Source of the DNA: Camarhynchus parvulus
Lineage: Eukaryota; Chordata; Aves; Passeriformes; Thraupidae
Direction: 5' to 3'
Assembly (NCBI RefSeq): GCF_901933205.1
Contig: NC_044576.1
Span: forward strand, 8,775,024 to 8,839,023
Length of the DNA: 64,000 nt
Shown here: positions 62,819 through 64,000 of the stretch, piece after piece
Layout of the letters: each line of letters starts with the position of its first letter
How positions within the stretch are numbered: position 1 is the stretch's first letter
Translations under genes and position numbers: made by a program
The notes under the pieces: generated by a model
Told to the model about the DNA's origin: nothing
The model's input: only the letters and a program-made list of their open reading frames with translations
Database searches by the model: none

Positions 62819-62841
62819 CCTCTATGGCCTGGCCATAGAGG
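62819..62841. repeat. Perfect inverted repeat, 11-bp arms with 1-nt centre
   Basis: CCTCTATGGCC, a single T, then GGCCATAGAGG. It is GC-balanced, unlike most other inverted repeats in the window. Confidence 0.95.
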
Positions 62842-63066
62842 TTTAAATGGTTTAAAACTACAAACCAACAGTTCTTCTTATTCTCAGAAGGATTTCCAAA
62901 TTCGTGACTAACAAATCCAGATTATCCTAATACATATCACAGAGACAAGTTACTAAAAGCAGTAATTTTGACCAAGTGTTGCTAGGGATGTTTCATTTAA
63001 GTAATCATTTTGCGTTTTTATTTGCTGAACTCTAAATTGCAACACCAGCAGTTCTAGTTTTTCATT

Positions 63067-63089
63067 AAAAAAAAAAAAAACAACAACAA
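63067..63089. repeat. Poly(A) run followed by (CAA)n
   Basis: A14 at 63067-63080 followed by CAACAACAA. It resembles the tail of a degraded retrocopy, but no body was recognised upstream. Confidence 0.8.
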
Positions 63090-64000
63090 AAAACTAGTGG
63101 AAGTATCTTTATTAAGTACTTTCTTCTCTATTTATTGTTTCTTCAGGTTTTTTTTAAGACTTTCCCTGGCTCTTGGTTCCAAAACAATAATATATAATTC
63201 AGATATTCGAGTTATATGATAAAGAACAACCAAAGAAAGCAGTAATGGAGTTTTCCAGACACTGAGATATGCTTTCATAGATAATAGATGTAGATATTTT
63301 GAAAAGAAGGAAAATGGCATAAAGTAAAATGAAATACTAGTAAATATAAATAGATGATAAAACAGCTTTTTTTATCAAATGAAAATTTTCTCAGATTATG
63401 TTTTTGCTCTGAACTTATACAATTAATGGACTCTTCTTTTCAGCTACTTTATGATGTGAGCAATTAGTTTGCCTTGGTGACCCATTCAGCCTCATTAGGA
63501 AAACCCAATGAAAAAGACTGAAAAGTAATTTTTTTTTAATTTTTTTTTTCTTAAATGACATGAGGATATTCAAAAAAGTTGTGCTCAGAGGTATTAAGCT
63601 TGCTTTACTTTGCACAATTCAAAATTTATAGAAGCTAAATCCTAGCAGCAAGTGATATTGACCAACTGAGGTACACATAGAACCCTATTAAGGATCCAAT
63701 GTCTCGAGCACAAGGCATCTCCATTATATTCAGGAAGTTATATTAATCTTGCCTCAAAAAATAATTTTTTCCCTGGACACATATGGGTTCATTTACCCAA
63801 GGACAAGAAGATTGTCAATTTTGTCACCTGCCCAAAGTGTACAATGCAATATCCTTTTCTCAGCAAATAATTTTACAAATATTGGGTTGGTGAAAAGAAT
63901 AACATGGAAAGAAGGTAGCAGTGACAAGGGGTAGTAACTTTCAACCAAATAAGAACAAGACAGAAGAGAGGCAAAATCTCCTGGGACGTGGTTACCAGGA

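Larger units (their letters stand above)
61515..64000 (+). other. LDB3: LDB3 intron 3 (continues past the window)
   Basis: No further LDB3 exon was seen in the last 2.5 kb. It contains a perfect inverted repeat at 62819-62841 and an A14 run with CAA repeats at 63067-63089. The 162-codon minus-strand frame at 61888-62376 has no recognisable motif and is probably chance. Confidence 0.8.

Noticed and set aside
1..64000. CRISPR arrays, operons, phage or other prokaryotic systems, tRNA or rRNA genes
   Set aside because: The window is clearly vertebrate. No array of spaced repeats, no tRNA-like cloverleaf and no rRNA sequence was recognised.

Overview
This is vertebrate nuclear DNA with introns and GT-AG splice sites, not a bacterial or viral segment. 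Two recognisable genes lie head-to-tail on the + strand: the 3' two-thirds of a melanopsin gene (OPN4, OPN4M-type, about 1.2-11.4 kb) and the 5' part of LDB3 (ZASP/Cypher/Oracle), from a GC-rich promoter near 23.6 kb into its third intron at the right edge. The same order and orientation (OPN4 then LDB3) is known in human and other vertebrates, which supports the OPN4M assignment. No Alu, B1 or L1-like blocks are visible and there are no long retroelement ORFs. With the long, Ser/Thr-rich melanopsin tail this suggests a sauropsid, most likely a bird; that is inference and the species is not named.

OPN4 (1181-10071 coding, 5' exons off the left edge): eight coding exons can be joined in one open frame. 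They encode extracellular loop 2, TM5, intracellular loop 3, TM6, TM7 with the retinal-binding lysine, helix 8, and a cytoplasmic tail of more than 200 residues. Every junction is canonical and every phase matches, so the gene looks intact. Three consecutive tail exons (147, 69 and 36 nt) are symmetric phase-0 cassettes, so isoforms with different tails are possible. A 3' UTR with candidate poly(A) signals near 11.35-11.44 kb follows.

Intergenic (about 11.5-22.4 kb): no convincing gene on either strand.

LDB3 (about 22.4 kb to beyond the right edge): a two-lobed CpG island (22.44-22.66 and 23.10-23.94 kb) contains a TTTAAA box, a CACCTG E-box and GC boxes, probably the promoter and a non-coding first exon. 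The first coding exon (ATG at 29899) and the second (61363-61514) together encode the N-terminal PDZ domain, which binds alpha-actinin at the muscle Z-disc. A 31.4-kb intron separates them. Later LDB3 exons (ZM region, LIM domains) lie past 64000.

Apart from these exons the window is intron and intergenic DNA with simple repeats, a few short tandem repeats and several perfect or near-perfect inverted repeats. I did not find a new multi-gene system. The most interesting points are the modular melanopsin tail with a possible intron-retention terminus, a possible LDB3 upstream ORF overlapping the PDZ frame, a CArG plus E-box pair just upstream of the first LDB3 coding exon, and several short palindromes.
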